Source: an uncultured Clostridia bacterium (lineage in GTDB: Bacteria > Bacillota > Clostridia > Acetivibrionales > CALMWN01). Taken from it: a stretch of 29,606 nucleotides of DNA. Location of the stretch: positions 1 through 29,606 of the forward strand of contig CALMWN010000137.1 in the NCBI GenBank assembly GCA_937873555.1, given 5' to 3'. A program made the translations under genes and the position numbers. The notes under the pieces were generated by a model. It ran no database searches. It saw only the letters and a program-made list of their open reading frames with translations, and had not been told where the DNA came from. This document shows positions 16,044-23,355 of the stretch, piece by piece. Each line of letters opens with the position of its first letter. Position 1 is the first letter of the stretch.

Positions 16044-16240
16044 AATGGAAAAGATATTATTTATTGACGATGCTTTCAAAGGAAAGTGAAAGTACAACGC
16101 TGATATTATCCGATTGGAACATGCCTGTAATGAATGGTTTCGACTTTTTGAGGGCAGTCAAAAGCAATAATTCATTGAAGCACATACCTGTAATAATGAT
16201 TACAACAGAGGCTGAGTCAGATGTCTCATGTTCGATATGA
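16044..16240 (+). pseudogene. Decayed CheY-like receiver domain
   Basis: AAAGGAGCGG precedes an ATG that reads MEKILFIDDAFKGK and then stops; this matches the first strand and acidic pair of a receiver. In a different frame the sequence continues STTLILSDWNMPVMNG, with the phosphoacceptor Asp. Then come FDFLRAVKSNN and IPVIMITTEAESDV, with the conserved Thr of the CheY type. The middle 30 or so residues and the whole C-terminal third, including the KPF motif, are missing. The gene has lost an internal segment and its end and cannot make a working receiver. Confidence 0.75.
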
Positions 16241-16761
16241 TGAGCACAGCTATAAAATGTTTGAATGAAATAAATTCGAATCCACTGTATATAGTTGAAA
16301 ACTATGTGAATTCCATAGAACAGCTTGTCCAATGTGAAACCATTGAGGATTTGTTTAATAATATAAAAAGCATATATTTAAAAATGTGCAATTATGTTAA
16401 TAAGAATAAGAAGAGCCACAACACCCGCCTTAAGGAAGATGTTCTTTATTATATTAACAGCAACTACCATGATAAAAACATGTGCCTTAATATGGTAGCA
16501 GACAGATTCGAGTTAACTCCGGTATATCTGTCACGTTTTTTCAAAGAACAAACCGGAGAGAATTTTATGGACTATCTGAACTCCCTAAGACTGGAAAAGG
16601 CCATCGCCCTGTTTAAGGATGAAAACCGGAGGATCAGCGAGGTATCTGGCATGGTAGGATACGCCAACCTGAATTCCTTTACGCGGCTGTTTAAAAAATA
16701 TAAAGGTGTAACACCTTCAAAGTTTATAGAGCAGACTATTGGTTTGCCGGGATACAATTAA
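16228..16761 (+). pseudogene. Truncated AraC-family regulator (C-terminal half)
   Basis: An ORF of 177 residues ends in a complete AraC DNA-binding domain. The two helix-turn-helix units are LNMVADRFELTPVYLSRFFK and ISEVSGMVGYANLNSFTRLF, and the tail is KKYKGVTPSKF. The preceding 65 residues look like the end of a larger sensory or linker region, and no sensing domain remains. The ATG at 16228 lies inside the CheY-like remnant and has no ribosome site, so the ORF is probably the surviving 3' end of a longer gene joined to the receiver fragment by deletion. A small functional regulator cannot be excluded. It ends eight bases from the convergent intact AraC gene. Confidence 0.65.
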
Positions 16762-16769
16762 AGATAGAA

Positions 16770-17612
16770 TTACGCTTTCCCGAAATGCTTACTGTATTCC
16801 TTAGGTAAAATTCCGACAGTTTTTTTAAACATTTTCAAAAATGCGGAATAATCGTTGAAACCGGATTTTATAGATGCTTCGGTTATACTATACCCTTCAT
16901 GGATTAATTTCTTTGCCGTTGATATCCGCTTATATATAATATATTCATGTATGGTACTTCCGGCCCATTTTTTAAATAGTTTGCTTAAATAATACCTGTT
17001 GATATAGAATCTTTTTTCAATATTTTCCAGGGATAAATCACTTTCAAGATTTTGTTCAATATATTCAAGAACAGGTATTAATTTCTTGTGAATATGCGTA
17101 CCGCTCTCGATGTGCTTTGAATTCATGAACAATTGGTTTATAAAGACAAGGAGCTCGATAAAATAGTTGAGCTTTAATATTTCTGAACAATTGACAGGGT
17201 TTTTACAAAGGGTTTCATATTTGTTGAACAGGATCAATATTTCGGAAGTTTCCTTGTGATTCAGGGAGAGCCTGTTCTGCTCTCCGTTTTGCCTGTTGTA
17301 AAAGCAATTCAGCAGATCAAAGTCTGCTGTGTTAAAAAGCTGTGCCAATGCCGGATTGAACTCTATGGTGATCCTTTCATAAATTGAATCTGCAGAAATA
17401 GACGGCTTATGTATTTCATGATTGTTGGTTATCATAAGGTCACCAAAATTTATGGGGTAAATGTTTTTTTCAACAAAATATTTTACGCTTCCGGTAATCA
17501 GAAAATATATTTCACATCCATCATGTAAATGAAAATCAACCTTTCGCATTTTATGCTGAATATGAAGATATTTTATATTTAAATCAATATTATTTAAAAA
17601 TGCCTGAAGCAT
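16770..17612 (-). CDS. AraC-family transcriptional regulator with cupin-like sensor
   Basis: This 280-residue regulator has an N-terminal cupin-type ligand domain (residues 20-95, FHLHDGCEIYFLITGSVKYF with the NFGDLMITNNHEIHKP turn). The C-terminal AraC domain (about 180-278) has LSLENIEKRFYINRYYLSKL and YSITEASIKSGFNDYSAFLK, ending VGILPKEYSKHF. AAAGGAG precedes the ATG. It is transcribed away from the sugar isomerase/dehydrogenase pair. Direct repeats lie in the shared intergenic region next to the isomerase promoter. It is therefore the likely sugar-responsive activator of that pair; the ligand is unknown. Confidence 0.9.
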   Translation of the reverse strand: MLQAFLNNIDLNIKYLHIQHKMRKVDFHLHDGCEIYFLITGSVKYFVEKNIYPINFGDLMITNNHEIHKPSISADSIYERITIEFNPALAQLFNTADFDLLNCFYNRQNGEQNRLSLNHKETSEILILFNKYETLCKNPVNCSEILKLNYFIELLVFINQLFMNSKHIESGTHIHKKLIPVLEYIEQNLESDLSLENIEKRFYINRYYLSKLFKKWAGSTIHEYIIYKRISTAKKLIHEGYSITEASIKSGFNDYSAFLKMFKKTVGILPKEYSKHFGKA

Positions 17613-17635
17613 GATTTTAAGCTCCTTTCAAAAAG

Positions 17636-17666
17636 CCAAGAAAGTCCAGAAACTGACCAAGAAAGT
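17636..17666 (+). promoter_or_regulatory. Direct-repeat operator for the AraC-family regulator
   Basis: CCAAGAAAGT occurs at 17636-17645 and again at 17657-17666, exactly 21 bases (two helical turns) apart. This is the usual geometry for an AraC-family dimer or a two-HTH monomer pair. A weaker CCAGAAACT lies between. The proximal copy ends two bases before the -35 region of the plus-strand promoter, an activator position. Confidence 0.6.
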
Positions 17667-17668
17667 TA

Positions 17669-17697
17669 ATATTATTAACCAAATTATACAATATAAT
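17669..17697 (+). promoter_or_regulatory. Candidate activator-dependent promoter of the isomerase/dehydrogenase pair
   Basis: TATAAT (17692-17697) has a poor -35 (ATATTA at 17669-17674) at 17-base spacing, directly downstream of the CCAAGAAAGT repeats. Transcription would start near 17704, giving a leader of about 120 bases. Confidence 0.5.
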
Positions 17698-17825
17698 GTA
17701 GTTGAGTTAAAGGTATTTATGAATTAAAGCTGATGGTATTTAAACAAAATTCTTGAAACGATTAATAAATCAATGCGTATATTTATATAAGCACCATGAA
17801 AAATATGGATAGAAGGGGGTAGATT

Positions 17826-18647
17826 ATGAGTAAATTTGTTATAACCGGATTTTCAGATGAGATTGCAGACGACCTTAAGACGCAAATGGATGAGCTGGAT
17901 CAGCTTGGCGTAAAGCACATAGAAATGAGGGGGGTTAACGGAAAACCACTTGTAAAGCATTCACCTGATGAGGTGAGATTAATCAAAAATGAGCTTGATA
18001 AGAGGGGATTCAAGGTATCTGCAATTGGTTCACCTATTGGCAAGACCAAAATCACTGAGGATTTTGAACCGTGCCTCGAACTTTTCAAGCATATTGTGGA
18101 AATTGCCAAAATTCTTGACACGGAATATATCAGGGTATTCAGCTTTTATATTCCCGAGGGTGAGAGTCCTGAACAGCACAGGGAAGAGGTTATGAAAAGG
18201 TTCAAAACATTTGTAAACGTATTGGAAGGGAGCAGTCTGGTCCTTTTACACGAGAATGAATGCGGAATTTACGGAGATACTCCCGAAAGGTGTATGGATT
18301 TATTCAAAACAATAAACAGCAAGCATTTGAAAGCAATAATCGATATAGGAAACTTTGTGAAATGCGGTGTTGAAAATAATGTTGAGGCTTATAAATTCCT
18401 GAAGAATGAGATTGTCTATGTACATGTAAAGGATGCATCACCTGAGGAAAAACACTTTCTGCCCATCGGTGAAGGAAAGGGAATGGCGAAAGAATTATTT
18501 ACAGCCCTTAATAATGATGAATTTGAAGGCTTTCTATCTATAGAACCGCATTTGAAATACCTTCCGGTAAGCGGGCCGGAGCAGTTTAAAATTGCATGTA
18601 ATGCCTTAAAAAAGTTGTTATTTGAAATAACTGGTGAAATATATTGA
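17826..18647 (+). CDS. Sugar phosphate isomerase/epimerase (TIM barrel, AP_endonuc_2 fold)
   Basis: This 273-residue protein opens FVITGFSDEIADDLKTQMDE and shows the metal-binding pattern of xylose-isomerase-like TIM barrels. The Glu is in LLHENECGIYGDT, the Asp in AIIDIGNFVKCG, the His in VYVHVKDAS and a final Glu in LSIEPHL. Family members isomerise or epimerise keto sugars, inositol derivatives or sugar acids using a divalent metal. There is no signal peptide, so it acts in the cytoplasm. AGAAGGGGG precedes the ATG. It probably shares a transcript with the Gfo/Idh/MocA dehydrogenase 90 bases downstream, a frequent pairing in inositol-like and rare-sugar pathways. The exact substrate cannot be told. 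Confidence 0.88.
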   Translation: MSKFVITGFSDEIADDLKTQMDELDQLGVKHIEMRGVNGKPLVKHSPDEVRLIKNELDKRGFKVSAIGSPIGKTKITEDFEPCLELFKHIVEIAKILDTEYIRVFSFYIPEGESPEQHREEVMKRFKTFVNVLEGSSLVLLHENECGIYGDTPERCMDLFKTINSKHLKAIIDIGNFVKCGVENNVEAYKFLKNEIVYVHVKDASPEEKHFLPIGEGKGMAKELFTALNNDEFEGFLSIEPHLKYLPVSGPEQFKIACNALKKLLFEITGEIY

Positions 18648-18737
18648 CCGGTTGCTTGTGAGTTAATTTATTTATGAATTGTAAATGTTGCATTTAAATA
18701 TTTTACATCAGTTTAAGCTGAGAAGGGAGATAATTTG

Positions 18738-19928
18738 ATGGATAACAAAAGGAAAGTAAAGGTAGGTCTCATCGGTTTGGGAAACATCGGAGGCCGCACT
18801 CATGTCAAGAATTTAAAGACACTTGAGGCTGTAGAGGTCGTTGGAGTATGTGATATAAAAAAGGATAAGGCGGATAAAGCGGCAGCCGAATTGAACACAA
18901 AGGCATATTACAATCATACGGAGCTTTTTGAAAAGTCAGGTCTTGAAGCTGTGATAATAGCTGTCCCGCATTATGATCATACGCCGATATCCGTTGAAGC
19001 TTTTAGCCGCGGCCTGCATGTACTTTGCGAGAAGCCGGTTGCAGTGCATGTCAATGATGCAAAGAAAACAATGGAGGAATATGAAAAGGCGAAGGCAAAG
19101 AATCCAAACATTGTCTTTGGTATGATGTTCCAGGAAAGGACACTTCCATTCCATAAAAAGATTAAAGACATAATTGACGGCGGAGAACTGGGACAGCTGA
19201 TAAGAGTTACCTGGATCAACACCGCATGGTTCAGATCCCAGGCCTATTATGACAGCAGTGATTGGCGTGCAACCTGGGCTGGAGAAGGCGGCGGCATTTT
19301 AACCAACCAATGCCCACATAATCTTGACCTGTATCAGTGGCTCTTCGGGGTTCCGGCTCGCATAAGCGGGTTTGCACATATAGGTAAATATCACAACATA
19401 GAAGTCGAGGATGAAGTTACTGCATACTTTGAGCATGACAATGGAATGATAGGCCATTTTATTGTGACGACGGCAGAAACTCCGGGTACCAACCGCTTTG
19501 AAATAGTCGGAGAATACGGAAATTTAGTTTATGAGAAAGAAAAACTTGTTTTCTACAGGAACCGCACATCCATGCTGAAATTCTCCAAAGAAACCAAGGA
19601 AGGCTTTGGTAAGATTGAAAGCTGGTATACCGAAATACCGGTTAACGTGAATGCACCCAAAGGGCATATAGTGGTAACCGAGAAGTTTTTCAATGCAGTA
19701 TTGAACGGAGGAGGGGAGCTTATTGCACATGGTAACGAAGGCATTAAATCAGTAACAATAGCAAACGCGATAATGCTTTCTTCCTTTAGTAAAAAGATGA
19801 TTGATATCCCATTTGATGGCGAGGAATACGAAAATAAGCTTGAAGAACTCAAAAAGACTTCAAGGTTTGTGAAAACCATAAGAAATGATGTAGAAACAGA
19901 CATTTCAAAGTCATTTTCAAAAGGTTAG
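18738..19928 (+). CDS. Gfo/Idh/MocA family NAD(P)-dependent oxidoreductase
   Basis: This 396-residue dehydrogenase has an N-terminal Rossmann domain (VKVGLIGLGNIGGRTHVKNL) and the family motif CEKPVAVHV with the conserved Lys. The catalytic region is GGGILTNQCPHNLDLYQWLF, with the His/Asp pair typical of this family. Members oxidise or reduce sugars, inositols and N-acetyl sugars. ATG at 18738 is set by AAGGGAG; the in-frame TTG three bases before it is not needed. It lies in the same direction and close behind the TIM-barrel isomerase, so the two probably catalyse consecutive steps on one sugar or cyclitol. Confidence 0.92.
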   Translation: MDNKRKVKVGLIGLGNIGGRTHVKNLKTLEAVEVVGVCDIKKDKADKAAAELNTKAYYNHTELFEKSGLEAVIIAVPHYDHTPISVEAFSRGLHVLCEKPVAVHVNDAKKTMEEYEKAKAKNPNIVFGMMFQERTLPFHKKIKDIIDGGELGQLIRVTWINTAWFRSQAYYDSSDWRATWAGEGGGILTNQCPHNLDLYQWLFGVPARISGFAHIGKYHNIEVEDEVTAYFEHDNGMIGHFIVTTAETPGTNRFEIVGEYGNLVYEKEKLVFYRNRTSMLKFSKETKEGFGKIESWYTEIPVNVNAPKGHIVVTEKFFNAVLNGGGELIAHGNEGIKSVTIANAIMLSSFSKKMIDIPFDGEEYENKLEELKKTSRFVKTIRNDVETDISKSFSKG

Positions 19929-20032
19929 GTTGGTTTTACTGTTTCATCAAATATCCTTCCTTGCAAGTCAGCATCCATAGCTTAGACATAAATCGTAAAT
20001 TACATGGCTTGCAAGAGGAGAGATAAAAACAT

Positions 20033-20485
20033 TTGGGGAAAAGTCCTGCAAAAAAAGGTTTCAATAGAAATCACCTTATTATAATGGCTCTTGGAAATAT
20101 TATTGGTTCAGGAATTTTTTTAGGTAGCGGCAGTGTAATATCACTTGCCGGTCCGGCGGCGGTATTGTCTTACATACTTCCTTCGAAGATATTTGTGGTT
20201 CTGGCGGGTGCAAGCGGGTTTACCGCAATGTTCAACTGGCTGACCATATCAATAACCCATTTCTTCTACAGAAGAAAGACGTTAAGGGAAAAGCCAGAAA
20301 AGCTTAAATATAAAGTCCCGGGCTATCCATATACAACAGTGCTCGCAGGTATTTTGATCATTATTGTATTTGCGACATCTCCCCTCTACCCCGGACAGGT
20401 ATCAGGTCTGATTGGTAGCATTATATTGTTTTTAGTTCTGATCGGCATATACCTCTTGATGAAATCGGTAAAGGTTATGCGTTAG
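20033..20485 (+). pseudogene. Internally deleted APC-family amino acid permease
   Basis: The first 45 residues are a classic APC permease start (NRNHLIIMALGNIIGSGIFL, then GSGSVISLAGPAAVLSYI). The frame then jumps to sequence typical of the end of the same family: FVVLAGASGFTAMFNWLTIS, HFFYRRK, YKVPGYPYTTVLAGILII and the last membrane helices. Intact members have about 440-480 residues; here 150 remain in one uninterrupted frame, so roughly 300 residues covering most central helices are gone. The start appears to be TTG at 20033 after AGAGGAGAGAT. A transporter missing its core helices cannot be expected to work. Its place behind the oxidoreductase may be accidental. Confidence 0.8.
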
Positions 20486-20487
20486 GA

Positions 20488-20513
20488 AAAGACTCTCAAA
20501 ATTTATAGTCTTT
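20488..20513. terminator. Weak bidirectional hairpin after the permease remnant
   Basis: AAAGACT (20488-20494) pairs with AGTCTTT (20507-20513). On the minus strand the stem runs into TTTT; on the plus strand a T run comes only eight bases later (20521-20527). It may end the permease-remnant transcript and a minus-strand remnant. Confidence 0.4.
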
Positions 20514-20643
20514 ACATAACTTTTTTTATCATGTCTTCGGTTATTGTAACTTTTGCAAACCCGAAGTTGAAGTTAATCAAGCTTGCATTTTCCATCTCCT
20601 CGGTATACGACGCAGTCCATCTATCGGCACAAACACCTGTTAT
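20512..20643 (-). pseudogene. Possible C-terminal remnant of an unidentified gene
   Basis: This minus-strand frame is open for about 43 codons and ends SLINFNFGFAKVTITEDMIK followed by KVM and a stop, directly before a hairpin. The composition reads like real protein and there is no suitable start codon, so it may be the tail of a broken gene. I do not recognise the family, and chance is a real alternative. Confidence 0.3.
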
Positions 20644-20701
20644 CTATATTTGAAACATCCATTCAAATTGGCTCCAATAATCAGAAATACTGTAAAGTTA
20701 A

Positions 20702-21097
20702 TATACGGGGAAAGTATATACTCCGAGAAAGAACAAATCTCTCATCAACACCTGCTACAGCAAGTCCTGGTATACTTACAGCAAGCAACCGTTTTCCGGC
20801 CCGCCGGCAGTGATTAAATACCTGGGTGGATATACTCACAGGGTGGCGATTTCAAACAGCAGGATCATGTTTATGGATGAAAAAACAGTTACGTTCAAGG
20901 TAAAAGACTACAAAGATAAAAGCAAAGAAAAGGTTCTCACTTTAAGTGGAGTTGAGTTTATCCGGCGCTTCCTTATGCACGTATTACCAAAAGGTTTTGT
21001 AAAACTAAAGCACTTTGGTCTACTGGGGAACCGAAACAAGAAAACCAAATTGGCACTATGTAAAAAGCTTACCCATAACAAGGTGTACAAATTGTAG
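20702..21097 (+). mobile_element. IS91-like (Y2-type) transposase remnant
   Basis: The frame from 20702 reads SKSWYTYSKQPFSGPPAVIK, then YLGGYTHRVAISNSRIM, VTFKVKDYKDKSKEK, LSGVEFIRRFLMHVLPKGFV and KLKHFGLLGNRNKKTKLALC. This is the C-terminal region of IS91/IS801-type rolling-circle transposases (the YLGRYTHRVAISN and FIRRFLLHVLPxGF motifs). The N-terminal zinc motif and the catalytic tyrosine region are absent, and no start codon with a ribosome site is present, so it is inactive. The usual YLGRYTHR is YLGGYTHR here. Confidence 0.85.
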
Positions 21098-21112
21098 TTC
21101 TTCTTTTGTCAT
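21056..21112 (-). pseudogene. Orphan gene start cut off by the IS91-like remnant
   Basis: On the minus strand GAGGAGGAATTATCC precedes an ATG (21112) that reads MTKEELQF and soon runs into sequence antisense to the transposase tail, stopping after 18 codons. A very strong ribosome site and an upstream perfect TTGACA (21236-21231) suggest this was the beginning of a real gene, truncated at the element's edge. Confidence 0.4.
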
Positions 21113-21258
21113 GGATAATTCCTCCTCTGTTTTTTATGAGGTAAATTATCTCACAAACATAATCTTATTTAAATGTGGGTTCTATTTGAGGCTTACATAT
21201 AATATATATAGGTATTAGCTATTTTTTGATTGTCAAATTAAATTTTTGGTGATTTATC

Positions 21259-21289
21259 GGATGTGTTGGATACAATATCCAACACATCC
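21259..21289. promoter_or_regulatory. Palindromic operator upstream of the GntR regulator
   Basis: GGATGTGTTGGATA (21259-21272) and its exact complement TATCCAACACATCC (21276-21289) flank CAA. It lies about 75 bases before the GntR gene. The inner part ATACAATATCCAA (21270-21282) recurs, with one change, between the GntR and lactonase genes. No T run follows, so it is more likely a protein-binding site than a terminator. Confidence 0.55.
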
Positions 21290-21363
21290 AAAACTTATAT
21301 CAGTTTGTATAACTTTATTGTATAAAAATATTAGTATAATACTGACGACAAGGAGACGACAAT

Positions 21364-22074
21364 ATGGCTGGCAATAAATCTAAGGAAATTATCCCGGGGA
21401 TTTCTATGTTAAACGTTTCTAATGTTGTTGCTGGATATCAAACCTTACAGGATATTGTATACGAAGCGTTAAGGGATGATATCCTCTCTGGCAAATTGGA
21501 ACCGGATGTCCCACTTAATTCAAATGAGCTTTCTAGAAAGATGAATATTAGCCGAACTCCGATTCGTGAGGCGATCAATAAATTAATTTCTGTTGGTCTT
21601 GTGAATAAAACCAACCATAAAGAGGCTAAGGTAGCAAGCTTTCTGTCAGATGAAATACATGAAATTTTTTATGTTCGTGCAGCATTGGAAGGGTTGGCTG
21701 CACGCATATCCGCTCGGAATATGTCACAAAACAATAAAGAAGAATTAATGAGGCTTGCACAAGTGTTAGTGGATTCGGGACAAGAAATGACGGATAAGGA
21801 GTTTTCTGAAAACAATAAGCAATTCCATCATTTAATATATGCTAGTATAAAAACCCCATTGATTAAGGAATTAATTGAGCAGTTCTATATTATAACAAAA
21901 AGATACAGAATGATCAGTTATGGTGTTGCAGGGCGTAGTAAGAATGTTGCAGAAGAGCACTTTAAAATTGCACATTATATCTTGATAGGCGATGAGAGTA
22001 ACGCGGAAAAGTATGGTATAATCCATCATTCCAATACAATTAATACGATTGATAAGATGAACAATACGAAATAA
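21364..22074 (+). CDS. GntR-family transcriptional regulator, FCD subfamily
   Basis: This 236-residue regulator has an N-terminal winged helix (YEALRDDILSGKLEPDVPLN, then NELSRKMNISRTPIREAINK and a wing ending in KEAKV). The all-helical FCD effector domain follows (EIFYVRAALEGLAARISARN, then NKQFHHLIYASIKTPLIKEL, with the His residues of the metal/ligand site in QFHHLI and EEHFKIAHYI). FCD members sense sugar acids and other carboxylates, usually as repressors released by the ligand. AAGGAG lies eight bases before the ATG. The palindrome upstream and the half-match downstream suggest autoregulation and control of the following lactonase, dehydrogenase and importer genes. Confidence 0.92.
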   Translation: MAGNKSKEIIPGISMLNVSNVVAGYQTLQDIVYEALRDDILSGKLEPDVPLNSNELSRKMNISRTPIREAINKLISVGLVNKTNHKEAKVASFLSDEIHEIFYVRAALEGLAARISARNMSQNNKEELMRLAQVLVDSGQEMTDKEFSENNKQFHHLIYASIKTPLIKELIEQFYIITKRYRMISYGVAGRSKNVAEEHFKIAHYILIGDESNAEKYGIIHHSNTINTIDKMNNTK

Positions 22075-22105
22075 GAGAACAAGTTTTTCTTATTTATAGA
22101 TTTGT

Positions 22106-22118
22106 ATACAACATCCAA
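22106..22118. promoter_or_regulatory. Second candidate GntR operator, before the lactonase gene
   Basis: ATACAACATCCAA matches ATACAATATCCAA of the upstream palindrome at 12 of 13 positions. It is in the 69-base gap between the GntR stop and the lactonase start, a place where a repressor could act on the downstream genes. Confidence 0.45.
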
Positions 22119-22143
22119 ACATATCTATTATTTTTATTGAGGG

Positions 22144-23250
22144 GTGATTATTATTAACGAGCAGTTCATATTTATTGGGACATATACCCAGAAAATTAAA
22201 TTTGGAACTGGGGAGATACTGTGGGGGCAGGGTAAGGGCATAGATATACTCAAATTTAATCCTTCAACAGGAACTATATGGTACCACGATACCCAAGAAG
22301 GTGTTTCTAACCCGTCATACATCGTGTTTTCCAATTCAAAAAAGTATTTGTACGCGGTGAATGAGATTAAAGAATATGAGGGCGAGGCAACAGGTACCGT
22401 CAGTGCTTTTAAAATTGATGAAACTACGGGTGAACTTAAGTTTCTCAATTTCCAAAAGACAAAAGGAACCGATCCGTGTCATGTTAATATTAATAAAGTC
22501 GACACACATCTTTTTGTTTCAAACTTTATGAGCGGCAGTGTTTCCGTATTTCCGATTGCGGAAGACGGCAGCCTGCAGGAAGCATGTCAATTCATTCAGC
22601 ATGAGGGCAGCAGTGTTCATATAACACGCCAAAAGAGCCCACACGCTCACTCCCTTATTTTTGATCAAGATAATCAGTACGCTTTTGTGCCTGATTTGGG
22701 AATCGATCAGCTTATGATCTACAAAACCAACTTTCAAAGTAAAGATGCTGTTTTATCTCTGCAGAAAGGTCTCAAGGTTTTTCCGGGTTCAGGCCCCAGA
22801 CACTGTGAATTTGATGCAAGCTTTCGTCGCTGTTATCTGATCAACGAATTGGACTCCAGCATTTCATTGTTTTATTATGATGGCATTGGCGGCTTTGAAC
22901 TCATACAGACGGTGTCTACACTTTGCGAGCCATTTAATGGCGATAACATTTGCGCCGATATTCATATGTCACCAAATGGCAAATTTCTTTATGGCTCTAA
23001 CAGGGGACATAACAGCATTGCCGTTTACCGTGTAGATGAAGAAACAGGAAAGCTTACATATATTGCTTGCAGCAGTTGCGGGGGCAAAACACCGCGTAAT
23101 TTTGCTATAGACCCCAGCGGCAGATTCCTTATTGTTGCAAATCAGGACAGCAACAGCATTGTTTCCTTTTCGATTGATGGTAAGAATGGTACGCTTAGCG
23201 AAGTTATGCGCATTGATAGTCCAACACCGGTATGTGTAAAGTTCCTGTGA
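22144..23250 (+). CDS. Beta-propeller lactonase (6-phosphogluconolactonase-like, PF10282)
   Basis: This protein of about 368 residues has the repeated blades of the lactonase/YkgB-like propeller: FIFIGTYTQKIKFGTGEIL, the NPSYIVFSNSKKYLYAVNE turn, DPCHVNINKVDTHLFVSNF, SPHAHSLIFDQDNQYAFVPD, SGPRHCEFDASFRRCYLINE, ADIHMSPNGKFLYGSNRGHN and NFAIDPSGRFLIVANQDSNS. Conserved His, Glu, Arg and Asp residues in these turns fit the family. No signal peptide is visible, so it is cytoplasmic. Its role would be hydrolysis of a sugar lactone made by a dehydrogenase. GTG at 22144 nearly touches the ribosome site (TGAGGGG), so initiation may instead be at one of the three ATT codons right after it. Confidence 0.88.
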   Translation: MIIINEQFIFIGTYTQKIKFGTGEILWGQGKGIDILKFNPSTGTIWYHDTQEGVSNPSYIVFSNSKKYLYAVNEIKEYEGEATGTVSAFKIDETTGELKFLNFQKTKGTDPCHVNINKVDTHLFVSNFMSGSVSVFPIAEDGSLQEACQFIQHEGSSVHITRQKSPHAHSLIFDQDNQYAFVPDLGIDQLMIYKTNFQSKDAVLSLQKGLKVFPGSGPRHCEFDASFRRCYLINELDSSISLFYYDGIGGFELIQTVSTLCEPFNGDNICADIHMSPNGKFLYGSNRGHNSIAVYRVDEETGKLTYIACSSCGGKTPRNFAIDPSGRFLIVANQDSNSIVSFSIDGKNGTLSEVMRIDSPTPVCVKFL

Positions 23251-23355
23251 TCTGCTCTCATTGTCTTGTCACAATTTTTAAGAAATATTAAATGTTATAA
23301 GTTTAAGCTCATATATGAAGGAATAAAAATTGATAAAAAATTTGGAGGTATAAAA

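Noticed and set aside
17740..17790. Possible catabolite-responsive (cre) site near TTGAAACGATTAATAA
   Set aside because: The central CG is out of register with the consensus, and the right half does not match.
19960..20015. CTTGCAAG palindrome occurring twice, 48 bases apart
   Set aside because: Eight-base self-complementary words recur by chance; no longer similarity surrounds them and no regulator is implied.
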